Below, piece by piece: positions 20,999-28,543 of a stretch of DNA of 31,018 bases. The translations under genes and the position numbers were made by a program. How positions within the stretch are numbered: the stretch's first letter is position 1; each line of letters begins with the position of its first letter. Below the pieces are notes generated by a model, which did no database searches, was not told where the DNA came from, and was given only the letters and a program-made list of their open reading frames with translations. Source of the DNA: an uncultured Erysipelotrichaceae bacterium (GTDB lineage Bacteria; Bacillota_I; Bacilli_A; Erysipelotrichales; Erysipelotrichaceae); contig CAKVAL010000020.1 of assembly GCA_934725085.1 (NCBI GenBank), positions 1 through 31,018 on the forward strand. Reading direction: 5' to 3'.

Positions 20999-22405
20999 TT
21001 ATTTAAATCCCAAATAAATAGAATTATAGATATCAGAAGCTATTAAACTATCTTCACCATACATCTTACTAGCTTCATCACCCGCAAAACCATGCAAAGC
21101 TACAGCCTGGCATACCTTATCCAAATCTAATTTCTTTAAAGATAAGCCTGCGATAATACCACTTAAGACATCACCACTACCAGCTGTTGCCATACCGCTA
21201 TTACCATATAAAGATAAATAATAATGATTCTTGTCGCCAACCAAAGTATTATGTCCCTTTAAGACAACCATGCAATCATACTTATCAATCAATTCTTTAA
21301 ACGCATTAAATGGATCATCCTTAATAGTTTTGCCTAACAATGTAGCTGCTTCTCCAAAATGAGGCGTAATACACAAGCGACACTTCTTTATTTCCTTAAT
21401 ATTTTCAATCTTAGACAAATGATATAAACCATCCGCATCAACTATTAGATTAATATCTCTTTTAAGTAGTTCTTTTAATAAACTACTATAATCCTCACTT
21501 CTACCAAGACCTGGTCCAAAGACAACCGTATCCTTTTTAATTAATAGATTATCAACATATTCTAACTTCTTAACCATTATTTCTAGTGGCGCCTTAATGG
21601 CCACAATATCATAATTATCACTAGGTACTGCTAAAGTAACTAGACCCGCACCTGACTTTAAAGTTGAAATAGAAGACATAATACCAGCGCCTGACATCGA
21701 TACATTAGAACCAATTACTAGCACACAACCATAGTCATATTTATTACTGAAGGCTAAACGCTTATGTTTTAAATCTAGCTTAATAGTATCCACATGTTCT
21801 AAGTCTTCATAATCGTTTAAACCAATATCAGCAATCCTTATTTCACCACATACATCAGGTCCCCTATTTAATAAATGACCTAATTTAAGATTGTTTATCG
21901 CAATAGTTAAATCAGCCTTAAAACAAACTGGATCATAATTACCAGTATTGCTATTCAAGCCGGTTGGCAAGTCTATGGCTATCTTATAAGCCTTTGTATT
22001 ATTTAATTTGTTAATCAAATCAACAACATCTTCCCTTAAAGTACCCTTTAAACCATTGCCAATAATACAATCAATAATCACATCAGGATTACATAATTCC
22101 TTAGTAACTAATTCTTCCTTATAGAAAAAGCTACAAGTCTTATTCATCTTAGACTTGTCAAACAAATATAAAGCCTTGGCATCATATCCTTCTTTAATCA
22201 AAATATCGGTTAAACAAAAACCATCACTAGAATTATTAGAATTACCACAGACAACAATTATCTTAGAATCAAAATTTATCTTATCCTTCAAATTATCAAA
22301 ACAAGCCCTAGCAGCCTTATTCACAAGATAAATCTCATCTACCTTTTGATCATCCATAGACCTTCTATCGCACATTGACATTGACTCACTCGTTAGTATT
22401 CTCAT
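20999..22405 (-). CDS. nnrD: Bifunctional NAD(P)HX epimerase/dehydratase
   Basis: Repairs damaged hydrated NADH and NADPH. The N-terminal part (residues about 1-205) is the NnrE epimerase domain; the C-terminal part (about 210-470) is the ribokinase-like ADP-dependent dehydratase with VLVIGSNVSMSGAGIMSS, FGPGLGRSED, VDADGLYHL, ITPHFGEAATLLG, VVLKGHNTL and GNSGMATAGSGDVLSGIIAG, all intact. The epimerase loop is unusual: where the family has G-x-G-N-N-G-G-D-G it reads GNSNNSSDG, and IDLPTGLN replaces the usual D-x-P-S-G-x-D. I choose the ATG at 22405 because MRILTSESMSMCDRRSMD is the normal family start; an ATG six codons upstream is possible. TATAAT lies six bases before it and no ribosome site is present. 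Confidence 0.9.
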   Translation of the reverse strand: MRILTSESMSMCDRRSMDDQKVDEIYLVNKAARACFDNLKDKINFDSKIIVVCGNSNNSSDGFCLTDILIKEGYDAKALYLFDKSKMNKTCSFFYKEELVTKELCNPDVIIDCIIGNGLKGTLREDVVDLINKLNNTKAYKIAIDLPTGLNSNTGNYDPVCFKADLTIAINNLKLGHLLNRGPDVCGEIRIADIGLNDYEDLEHVDTIKLDLKHKRLAFSNKYDYGCVLVIGSNVSMSGAGIMSSISTLKSGAGLVTLAVPSDNYDIVAIKAPLEIMVKKLEYVDNLLIKKDTVVFGPGLGRSEDYSSLLKELLKRDINLIVDADGLYHLSKIENIKEIKKCRLCITPHFGEAATLLGKTIKDDPFNAFKELIDKYDCMVVLKGHNTLVGDKNHYYLSLYGNSGMATAGSGDVLSGIIAGLSLKKLDLDKVCQAVALHGFAGDEASKMYGEDSLIASDIYNSIYLGFK

Positions 22406-22411
22406 AAATAA

Positions 22412-22434
22412 ATTATAAATCATTATGATAAAAT
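22412..22434. promoter_or_regulatory. Divergent -10 boxes of nnrD and the rluD-like gene
   Basis: Minus strand: TATAAT (22412-22417) is six bases before the nnrD ATG at 22405. Plus strand: TAAAAT (22429-22434) is seven bases before the ATG at 22442. Neither gene has a ribosome site and the -35 matches are poor. Both mRNAs may be leaderless. Confidence 0.45.
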
Positions 22435-22438
22435 TCTA

Positions 22439-23368
22439 ATGATGAAGAAAGAAAATACTAAACAGGTTCCTATTCGTTATACCTATACCAACAAAGTCCA
22501 TCACTCTTGTGAGCTTCTTGAATATTTACTACAAAAACTACCTGAATCAAGAAATACTGTTAAATCATTACTATCAAGTAATAAAGTATTAGTAAATGGT
22601 AGTGTTGTAAGACAATTCAACTATCCACTCGCAAAAGATGATGAAGTTAAAATAGCTAAGAATCCAGTTGTTCAAAAACAAGTAAGTAAAAAGAAGGAAA
22701 AGGATGAACCACGCCCCTTCAGCATCAAACCATATATTATCTATGAAGACGATTACTACATCGCCATCAACAAACCAAATGGTATGTTGTCGGTACAATC
22801 TGATAATCAAAGAGAATCAGCATATACCTTTGTAGAAGATTATCTAAAGAAAAAAGATCCAAAACTTCGTCCTTACGTACTTCATAGAATCGATAAGGAA
22901 ACAAGTGGTGTTCTAGTGTTTGCCAAAGACATCAAAGTACATTCAATGTTGAAAGGACATTGGAACCAAGACGTCAGTGAAAGAGAATATATCGCAATAA
23001 TCAATGGCAAACTTGATGATGATAGTGGCACTATCAAGAATTATCTAAAAGAAAACAAAAACAACATGATGTATGTAGCCGACAGTGGTAAGTTAGCTAT
23101 CACTCATTATAAAGTTTTAAATAAAAATAAGGATTACTCTCTACTTCAAGTAAACATTGACAGTGGACGTAAAAATCAAATCAGAGTAGCTATGGCAAGT
23201 CTTAATCATCCAATCATCGGTGATGATAAATATGGTGATGGTCTATCACCTATTAATAGACTTGGCCTACATGCCTCTAAATTATCTTTTGTCGACCCTA
23301 TATCTAAAGAGCTATTAACATTTAAGGCTTCAGCGCCAAAAGAATTCAAAGAATTATTTAATAAATAA
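22439..23368 (+). CDS. RluA/RluD-family pseudouridine synthase
   Basis: Converts uridines in rRNA or tRNA to pseudouridine. About 308 residues. It has an N-terminal S4 RNA-binding domain (residues about 15-75, KSLLSSNKVLVNGSVVRQFN) and the catalytic domain with the aspartate in LHRIDKETSGVLVFAK near residue 145, plus GRKNQIRVAMASLNHPIIGD. This order is that of RluD/RluC-like enzymes; I cannot tell the exact RNA target. Two adjacent ATGs are possible (22439, 22442); the second is seven bases from a TAAAAT box. Twenty bases separate it from deoC, so they are probably one operon. Confidence 0.92.
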   Translation: MMKKENTKQVPIRYTYTNKVHHSCELLEYLLQKLPESRNTVKSLLSSNKVLVNGSVVRQFNYPLAKDDEVKIAKNPVVQKQVSKKKEKDEPRPFSIKPYIIYEDDYYIAINKPNGMLSVQSDNQRESAYTFVEDYLKKKDPKLRPYVLHRIDKETSGVLVFAKDIKVHSMLKGHWNQDVSEREYIAIINGKLDDDSGTIKNYLKENKNNMMYVADSGKLAITHYKVLNKNKDYSLLQVNIDSGRKNQIRVAMASLNHPIIGDDKYGDGLSPINRLGLHASKLSFVDPISKELLTFKASAPKEFKELFNK

Positions 23369-23388
23369 GTTTAATCAAAGGAGGAATT

Positions 23389-24042
23389 ATGGAATTAAAC
23401 AAATATATCGATCATACCTTATTAAAACCTGAGGCAACAAAGGCACAAATCACAAAGCTATGCCAAGAAGCTAGACAATATGACTTCGCATCAGTATGTG
23501 TAAATACATGCTACGTACCACTTGCTAAAGAACTACTTGCAGGAAGCGATGTAAAAGTATGTTGTGTAGTAGGTTTCCCGCTAGGAGCTATGGACACTGT
23601 ATCTAAGGCTTTTGAAGCTAAAACAGCTGTCGAAAATGGTGCCCAAGAAGTTGACATGGTAATCAACATCGGCGCTTTAAAAGACAAGGACTATGATTAT
23701 GTAACTAAAGATATTGCAGCTGTAGTAGAAGCTAGTAAACCAGCAATCGTTAAAGTAATCATTGAAGCATGCCTATTAACTGATGAAGAAAAGGTTGAAG
23801 CATGTAAATGCTCAATGAACGCAAAAGCTGAATTTGTTAAGACATCAACTGGATTCTCAACACATGGTGCAACCCCTGAAGATGTTGCCCTAATGAAAAA
23901 GACAGTAGGTAACGTATGCAAGGTTAAGGCAGCAGGTGGTGTTAGATCTTATGATGATGCCATGAAGATGATTGAAGCAGGAGCTGATAGACTTGGCTGT
24001 TCTGCTGGTATCAAGGTAATGGAAGAAGCTAAAGCTAGATAA
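23389..24042 (+). CDS. deoC: Deoxyribose-phosphate aldolase
   Basis: Cleaves 2-deoxyribose 5-phosphate to glyceraldehyde-3-phosphate and acetaldehyde in deoxynucleoside salvage. 217 residues, normal. KYIDHTLLKPEAT at the start, the acidic site AVENGAQEVDMVINIG, VKVIIEACLLTDEEK, the Schiff-base lysine in AEFVKTSTGFSTHGAT, and KAAGGVRSYDDAM. Strong ribosome site (AAAGGAGG). No other deo gene is nearby; a pseudouridine synthase gene precedes it. Confidence 0.97.
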   Translation: MELNKYIDHTLLKPEATKAQITKLCQEARQYDFASVCVNTCYVPLAKELLAGSDVKVCCVVGFPLGAMDTVSKAFEAKTAVENGAQEVDMVINIGALKDKDYDYVTKDIAAVVEASKPAIVKVIIEACLLTDEEKVEACKCSMNAKAEFVKTSTGFSTHGATPEDVALMKKTVGNVCKVKAAGGVRSYDDAMKMIEAGADRLGCSAGIKVMEEAKAR

Positions 24043-24066
24043 AGCGATGATTAAATCATCGCTTTT
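24041..24066 (+). terminator. Terminator after deoC
   Basis: AAAGCGATGA (24041-24050), loop TTAAA, TCATCGCTTT (24056-24065), then T-rich sequence. The stem begins within the deoC stop codon. Confidence 0.88.
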
Positions 24067-24088
24067 AATTTGAATAATCAACAGCAAA

Positions 24089-24535
24089 CTATTTCAAGGC
24101 ATAGTTTTCTAACAAGGCGAAAAAGACAAAAGCTGTTAGCACAAAAACCAGAATAGTAGGAATAAAAACCATATTAAAAATTCCAACTATTTCAACAAAA
24201 AGACCAACAACAAAACAAGCTAATGTAAGTATCAATGTAAAATAGATTTCTTTTTTAGTTTCATTTATTTTGTTTTTTATCATCTCTACAGGATTATCAC
24301 TTTTCTTGACATCCTTAACAAACAACACTAAGAAGAATATCGCAATAAAGACTCCAAGCACATCAACAATTAAAGAAAACACAAAATCTTCAAATAATGC
24401 CAAATAATCCATTCTGACATTTGTGAGTCTATACCAAAAATCACTACCTAAAAATTTTGCCGTTGCTAAAACCAAAGTCACAAAAAAGATGGAAGTAAAG
24501 AAAATGCTGTTATATATTTTTCTATCATTAATCAT
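24089..24535 (-). CDS. Membrane protein of unknown function
   Basis: 148 residues with about four hydrophobic segments (near residues 10-28, 45-72, 92-115 and 118-145) and a short charged loop after the second (VKDVKKSDNPVEMIKNKINE). No family recognised and no catalytic motif. AAAGGAG lies seven bases before the ATG. The gene is preceded by a leader of about 147 bases that carries a small ORF and a terminator-like hairpin (24577-24666), so expression may be controlled there. Confidence 0.65.
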   Translation of the reverse strand: MINDRKIYNSIFFTSIFFVTLVLATAKFLGSDFWYRLTNVRMDYLALFEDFVFSLIVDVLGVFIAIFFLVLFVKDVKKSDNPVEMIKNKINETKKEIYFTLILTLACFVVGLFVEIVGIFNMVFIPTILVFVLTAFVFFALLENYALK

Positions 24536-24576
24536 AAATCACTCCTTTGTTTACTAGAAACAATTCTATAAAACCA

Positions 24577-24607
24577 AAATAAAAGTGCAATCTAAAATCA
24601 ACTGCAC
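24577..24607 (-). terminator. Leader or operon-end terminator at 24577-24607
   Basis: On the minus strand GTGCA (24603-24607) and TGCAC (24585-24589) enclose a 13-base loop and are followed by TTTTATTTT. It could end the aldose epimerase operon upstream, or act as an attenuator for the membrane-protein gene, since TGTTATAAT lies between that operon's last stop and this hairpin. Confidence 0.55.
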
Positions 24608-24666
24608 CTTCTTAAAAACACCAGTTTTGTACCTAGATATGTGATGATAGCTATCATCAATCGCAT
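24598..24666 (-). CDS. Small ORF in the leader of the membrane-protein gene (candidate)
   Basis: 22 codons, starting MRLMIAIITYLG and ending LRRCS. GGAAGAGGA lies six bases before the ATG, a better ribosome site than many genes here have. Its stop codon lies in the loop of the terminator hairpin at 24585-24607, so translation could affect that hairpin. A 16-base palindrome GATGATAGCTATCATC (24643-24658) is inside the coding sequence. The first eight residues resemble the start of PII-like c-di-AMP receptors (MKLIIAIV), so it could also be a deleted remnant. It is not arginine-rich early like the arc leader ORF. Confidence 0.4.
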   Translation of the reverse strand: MRLMIAIITYLGTKLVFLRRCS

Positions 24667-24688
24667 ATATATTCCTCTTCCTATTTGT

Positions 24689-24697
24689 ATTATAACA
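24689..24697 (-). promoter_or_regulatory. Extended -10 promoter of the 24089-24666 leader transcript
   Basis: TGTTATAAT on the minus strand, TATAAT at 24689-24694. A TTGTTT 15 bases upstream is a weak -35. The transcript would start near 24682. Confidence 0.5.
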
Positions 24698-24738
24698 AGA
24701 GATTTAAAAAAACAATATTCAAAATATAAGGATAAATA

Positions 24739-25509
24739 CTAATCAACAGTAATTGAATATCCAATCTTGAAACTAGTATTAGGATCAAGTATGATATTCT
24801 CTTCCCTTTCCTCAAATGGTCTATCATCTCTAACATTAAGATTCATCCAAGGTTCAATACATACAAATGGAGCCTTAGGAGACCAAATAGCCAAATGTTT
24901 AAAACCTTCAAAATCAAGAGTAAGTTTATGACCATTAGTGTGCAAAGTAGCACTACTTGGCGTTGGTTCTTCAAAGTAAGTAGGATACTTATCAAACAAC
25001 TCATAACTCAATTCAAGCTTATTACCATTATTGAAAGTAATATAAGATTCCTTTAAACCCTCACTAGCCATAAAACCAGGATGTAAACCAAAGCCAAATG
25101 GCATCTTTCTATCATTTGTATTAACTACCTCATAGTCAATTAATACAGAATTATCCTTTAAAGAATAAGTAACATAGATCTCAAAACTAAATGGATATTG
25201 TTTATGTGTTTCCTCATTGTCCTTTAATAAGAATACAAGTTTATCATCTTCTTGACTCACTAATTCAAATTCACTATTACGGGCAAAACCATGATTACCC
25301 ATAGGATATTCCTTACCATCAATAATATTTGTCTTTGTAGAAGTTGATGAAACTTGAGGAAACAACAACGGATTTCTTCCCTTCCAATAAGTAGGATCAC
25401 CATTCCACAAATATTCATAATCTGAGCCTTTTCTTTTTAAACTATGCATCTCACATGCGGTAGTAGAAACACTCAAAGTTAATAAATCATTCTCAATAGT
25501 ATATAACAT
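24739..25509 (-). CDS. Aldose 1-epimerase family protein (LacX-like)
   Basis: Mutarotase-fold protein of about 256 residues that probably interconverts anomers of a hexose or hexose-6-phosphate. Features: the N-terminal ACEMHSLKRKGSDYEYLW, NHGFARNSEFEL with the conserved histidine, FGFGLHPGFMA with the second histidine, and the C-terminal EPWMNLNVRDDR. This wording fits LacX/YeaD-like members more than classical GalM. I choose the ATG at 25509 (MLYTIENDLLTLSVS), two bases after the stop of the preceding gene; an upstream in-frame ATG would overlap that gene. Last gene of a three-gene operon. Confidence 0.85.
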   Translation of the reverse strand: MLYTIENDLLTLSVSTTACEMHSLKRKGSDYEYLWNGDPTYWKGRNPLLFPQVSSTSTKTNIIDGKEYPMGNHGFARNSEFELVSQEDDKLVFLLKDNEETHKQYPFSFEIYVTYSLKDNSVLIDYEVVNTNDRKMPFGFGLHPGFMASEGLKESYITFNNGNKLELSYELFDKYPTYFEEPTPSSATLHTNGHKLTLDFEGFKHLAIWSPKAPFVCIEPWMNLNVRDDRPFEEREENIILDPNTSFKIGYSITVD

Positions 25510-25511
25510 AT

Positions 25512-25898
25512 CTATTCCACAATTGCCCAAGATGGGATTTCCTTTCCTCTTCTAATGACCACAGCCTTTTGGAAATCAGTACTATTTAAAAATTTCAATA
25601 CTTCCTCCTCTTGTTCATCGTTTAATCCAATCAACAAAATAGCTGAAAGATCTTTTTCCAACAAATTTGCACAAACAACAACAGCATCCACTGTTTGATT
25701 ACCCTCACCCTTAAAAGCCTTCATTGAACATAATTCATCATCATTTGTTGTTATGTGACCATAATCCACAGGAAAAATTAAAGAAGGATACATTGGATGT
25801 CTAGAACCCTTTTCATATACTTTTTTATAGTCTCCTGATATAAATGCAGCATCAATCTTTTGCCAAAAATAGGCATTATTCTCAAATTCTTTTTTCAT
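25512..25898 (-). CDS. Small inorganic pyrophosphatase-like protein
   Basis: 128 residues. The region RHPMYPSLIFPVDYGHI resembles a short clade of Bacillota proteins annotated as inorganic pyrophosphatases (pattern G-x-x-HP-x-YP-x-x-I-x-P-x-DYGY). KGEGNQTVDAVVVCANL and ILLIGLNDEQEEEVLKFLN follow. It is much shorter than soluble PPases (about 175) and the usual acidic metal cluster is not obvious, so pyrophosphatase activity is doubtful. It lies 15 bases after the PH-like membrane protein gene and two bases before the epimerase start. Confidence 0.6.
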   Translation of the reverse strand: MKKEFENNAYFWQKIDAAFISGDYKKVYEKGSRHPMYPSLIFPVDYGHITTNDDELCSMKAFKGEGNQTVDAVVVCANLLEKDLSAILLIGLNDEQEEEVLKFLNSTDFQKAVVIRRGKEIPSWAIVE

Positions 25899-25913
25899 AT
25901 TTATATTATGATA

Positions 25914-26357
25914 TCACTTTTTACGCTTCGATTTATCCTTTTTATCCTTCATGAAATGATTTAAATAAGATTCAAACTCCGTCCTTGAATACGCATCGAC
26001 CACATGAGTGGAATCATCAACTAAAGTTAGCTCTACATAATCATAGGTCATCCCAAAAATATAACGCCACTTTACAACCTCATCATAATAAATCATCTCA
26101 CAATCATTCTTATCAGCATGGTTATATAAAACTAAATAATCATAATAAAATTCAATAAGAACTCTCGATGGCAACAAAACAAACGATAAAGTAGCCACAG
26201 CTATCACAATAGTCCCTAAGACATATTGTCTAATTACCAACAAAAATAAGCCAACTAAAAAGATTATAAACAAGATTAAACTAGGTTTTGCGTCAATTAC
26301 ACCCAATAATTGACGATCTTCTGGCAAATTGTAACGCTTTAATTCTTTAGATTCCAT
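25914..26357 (-). CDS. Membrane protein with PH-like cytoplasmic domain
   Basis: 147 residues. After ~25 polar residues come two closely spaced hydrophobic segments (about residues 26-62), then a beta-rich domain (LIEFYYDYLVLYNHADKN, MIYYDEVVKWRYIFG, YVELTLVDDSTHVVDAYS) of the bacterial PH/YcxB type, and a strongly basic tail (KDKKDKSKRKK). No known function. TATAAT ends six bases before the ATG and no ribosome site is present. It is divergent from tgt, with only 33 bases between the start codons. Confidence 0.65.
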   Translation of the reverse strand: MESKELKRYNLPEDRQLLGVIDAKPSLILFIIFLVGLFLLVIRQYVLGTIVIAVATLSFVLLPSRVLIEFYYDYLVLYNHADKNDCEMIYYDEVVKWRYIFGMTYDYVELTLVDDSTHVVDAYSRTEFESYLNHFMKDKKDKSKRKK

Positions 26358-26363
26358 ACGATT

Positions 26364-26383
26364 ATTATAGCCTGTGTTATCAT
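26364..26383. promoter_or_regulatory. Back-to-back -10 boxes of the PH-like gene and tgt
   Basis: Minus strand TATAAT (26364-26369) lies six bases before the PH-like gene ATG. Plus strand TATCAT (26378-26383), with TG one base before it, lies seven bases before the tgt ATG at 26391. The -35 boxes of each must lie in the coding region of the other gene; I see no good match to TTGACA there. Confidence 0.5.
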
Positions 26384-26390
26384 AGTGGGG

Positions 26391-27515
26391 ATGAAAAATC
26401 TTAAATATACTTTATTGCACCAAGATGGTAACGCTAGATATGGCACCATCGAAATAAACGGCTACAAACTGGAAACACCAGTTTTCATGCCCGTAGGAAC
26501 CCAAGCAAGCGTAAAATTTCTAGACTACAGAGACCTAGAAGAAATAAACGCTTCAATTATTCTATCTAACACCTACCATCTATGGCTAAGACCTGGCGAA
26601 GATATCGTAGACAAAGCAGGAGGCATTCACAATTTCATGCACTACTTCAACGGTCCTATCCTAACAGACAGTGGTGGTTTCCAAGTATTCTCCTTGGCAA
26701 AAATACGTGACATCAAAGAAGAAGGCGTAATGTTCAAATCACACCTTGATGGCTCAAAACTATTCATGGCACCAGAAGACTCAATCCACATCCAAGAAAA
26801 GATTGGCTCTGATATTGCTATGTCATTTGACGAATGCATTCCATTCCCAAGCGACTACGAATATACTAAACAATCAGTAGAAAGAACCCTTCGCTGGGCC
26901 AAAAGAGGACTAGAAGCTCATACAAGAGACGACCAAGCCTTATTTGGCATCGTTCAAGGTTCTAACTATGCAGATTTAAGAAAATATTGTGCTGAAGAAT
27001 TAGCCAAAATGGACTTTGACGGCTATTCAATCGGTGGCACATCAGTAGGTGAAGACAAGAAGACTCACTATGATATGCTAGACTATACTCTTCCTTATCT
27101 TCCAAAAGATAAGCCAAGATATGAAATGGGCATTGGAGCCGTTAATGATATTCTTGTGGCAATTGAAAAAGGTGTCGATATGGTTGACTGTGTTCTTCCT
27201 ACAAGAATCGCAAGACATGGTACCCTTATGACTTCTAATGGTCGTATCAATATTAGAAAACAAATCTATAAAGATGACTTCTCACCGCTTGATGAAACTT
27301 GTGATTGCCAATGTTGTAGAAACTACACTAAGGCATACTTAAACCACTTATTTAGAGCTAACGAAGGCCTTGCCAACAACCTTCTATCAATTCATAATCT
27401 AAGATTTCTAATTAAAATTGTAGAAGGAGCAAGAGAGGCTATTAAGGAAGACCGTTATAGTCAATATAAGAATGACATTCTAAATAAATATGGTTTTGAT
27501 GAAAGAGGCTTTTAA
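26391..27515 (+). CDS. tgt: tRNA-guanine transglycosylase
   Basis: Exchanges guanine-34 of GUN-anticodon tRNAs for preQ1 in queuosine synthesis. About 374 residues. Catalytic and binding segments: ILTDSGGFQVFSL with the general aspartate, SFDECIPFP, GIVQGSNYADLR, YSIGGTSVGE, the nucleophile aspartate in VDCVLPTRIARHGT, and the zinc site CDCQCCRNYTKAYLNHL. A GTG two codons earlier is possible, but the ATG at 26391 fits family starts and lies seven bases from an extended -10 box. Its stop codon shares one base with the start of queA. Confidence 0.97.
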   Translation: MKNLKYTLLHQDGNARYGTIEINGYKLETPVFMPVGTQASVKFLDYRDLEEINASIILSNTYHLWLRPGEDIVDKAGGIHNFMHYFNGPILTDSGGFQVFSLAKIRDIKEEGVMFKSHLDGSKLFMAPEDSIHIQEKIGSDIAMSFDECIPFPSDYEYTKQSVERTLRWAKRGLEAHTRDDQALFGIVQGSNYADLRKYCAEELAKMDFDGYSIGGTSVGEDKKTHYDMLDYTLPYLPKDKPRYEMGIGAVNDILVAIEKGVDMVDCVLPTRIARHGTLMTSNGRINIRKQIYKDDFSPLDETCDCQCCRNYTKAYLNHLFRANEGLANNLLSIHNLRFLIKIVEGAREAIKEDRYSQYKNDILNKYGFDERGF

Positions 27516-28543
27516 TGAAACTTGAAGAATTTGATTATTATTTACCAGAAGAATTAATTGCTCAACACCCTGTTGATAAAAGAGATGAATCAAGACTATT
27601 AGTCTTACATAAAAACAGCGGTGAAATTGAACATAAGCACTTCTTTGACATCATCGATTACTTACATGAAGGTGATGTCCTTGTAAGAAACAACTCTAAG
27701 GTTATTCCTGCCAGATTATATGGAACCAAGGAAGAAACAGGAGCTAAGGTAGAAGTACTTATTCTAAAGATAGGTGCTGACTCAATTTGTGAATGTTTAT
27801 GCGGTAATGCCAAGGCTATTAAAGTAGGTACCATCATTGCTTTCTCAGACAAGTTAAAAGGTAAATGCCTAGAAGTAAGAGATGAGGGTATTAGAATTAT
27901 CCAAATGATCTATGAGGGTATTCTAATTGAAATACTTGAAGAAATTGGTCTTATGCCTACGCCACCTTATGTTCATGAAATGTTAAAAGACAACAATAGA
28001 TACCAAAATGTCTATGCCCAAAACTTAGGCTCTGCAGCTTGTCCTACAGCTGGCTTACACTTTACTGAAGATCTTATTAAGAGAATTAAGGAGAAGGGCG
28101 TTCAAATTGTTGATGTAACACTTCATGTAGGTTTAGGTACTTTCAAGCCTGTTAAAGAAGAGACAATTGAAAATCATCATATGCATTATGAGTCTTACTA
28201 TATGTCAAAAGAGACTGCTGATGTCTTAAATAAGGCCAAACAAGAAGGAAGAAGAATCATTGCGGTAGGAACTACTTCAACAAGAACCCTTGAAAGTGTT
28301 ATGGCTAAGTATGGTGAATTTAAAGAGTGTCATGAAGAAACAAACATCTTCATCTACCCTCCATATAAGTTCAAAGCTATTGATTGTCAAATCACTAACT
28401 TCCACTTGCCTAAGTCAACACTTATTATGATGATCTCAGCCTTTACATCAAGAGACATGATTCTTAATGCCTATAAGGTTGCGGTAGATAACAAGTATCG
28501 TTTCTTCTCATTTGGCGATTCAATGTTTATCACAAATGAATAA
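27515..28543 (+). CDS. queA: S-adenosylmethionine:tRNA ribosyltransferase-isomerase
   Basis: Adds the ribosyl part of SAM to preQ1-tRNA to form epoxyqueuosine. 342 residues, normal length. DYYLPEELIAQHPVDKRDES at the start, VRNNSKVIPARLYG, CPTAGLHFTEDL, HVGLGTFKPVK and VGTTSTRTLESV near the end. Starts at the TAATG junction with tgt (one-base overlap) and overlaps queH by eight bases, so the three genes are tightly coupled. Confidence 0.97.
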   Translation: MKLEEFDYYLPEELIAQHPVDKRDESRLLVLHKNSGEIEHKHFFDIIDYLHEGDVLVRNNSKVIPARLYGTKEETGAKVEVLILKIGADSICECLCGNAKAIKVGTIIAFSDKLKGKCLEVRDEGIRIIQMIYEGILIEILEEIGLMPTPPYVHEMLKDNNRYQNVYAQNLGSAACPTAGLHFTEDLIKRIKEKGVQIVDVTLHVGLGTFKPVKEETIENHHMHYESYYMSKETADVLNKAKQEGRRIIAVGTTSTRTLESVMAKYGEFKECHEETNIFIYPPYKFKAIDCQITNFHLPKSTLIMMISAFTSRDMILNAYKVAVDNKYRFFSFGDSMFITNE

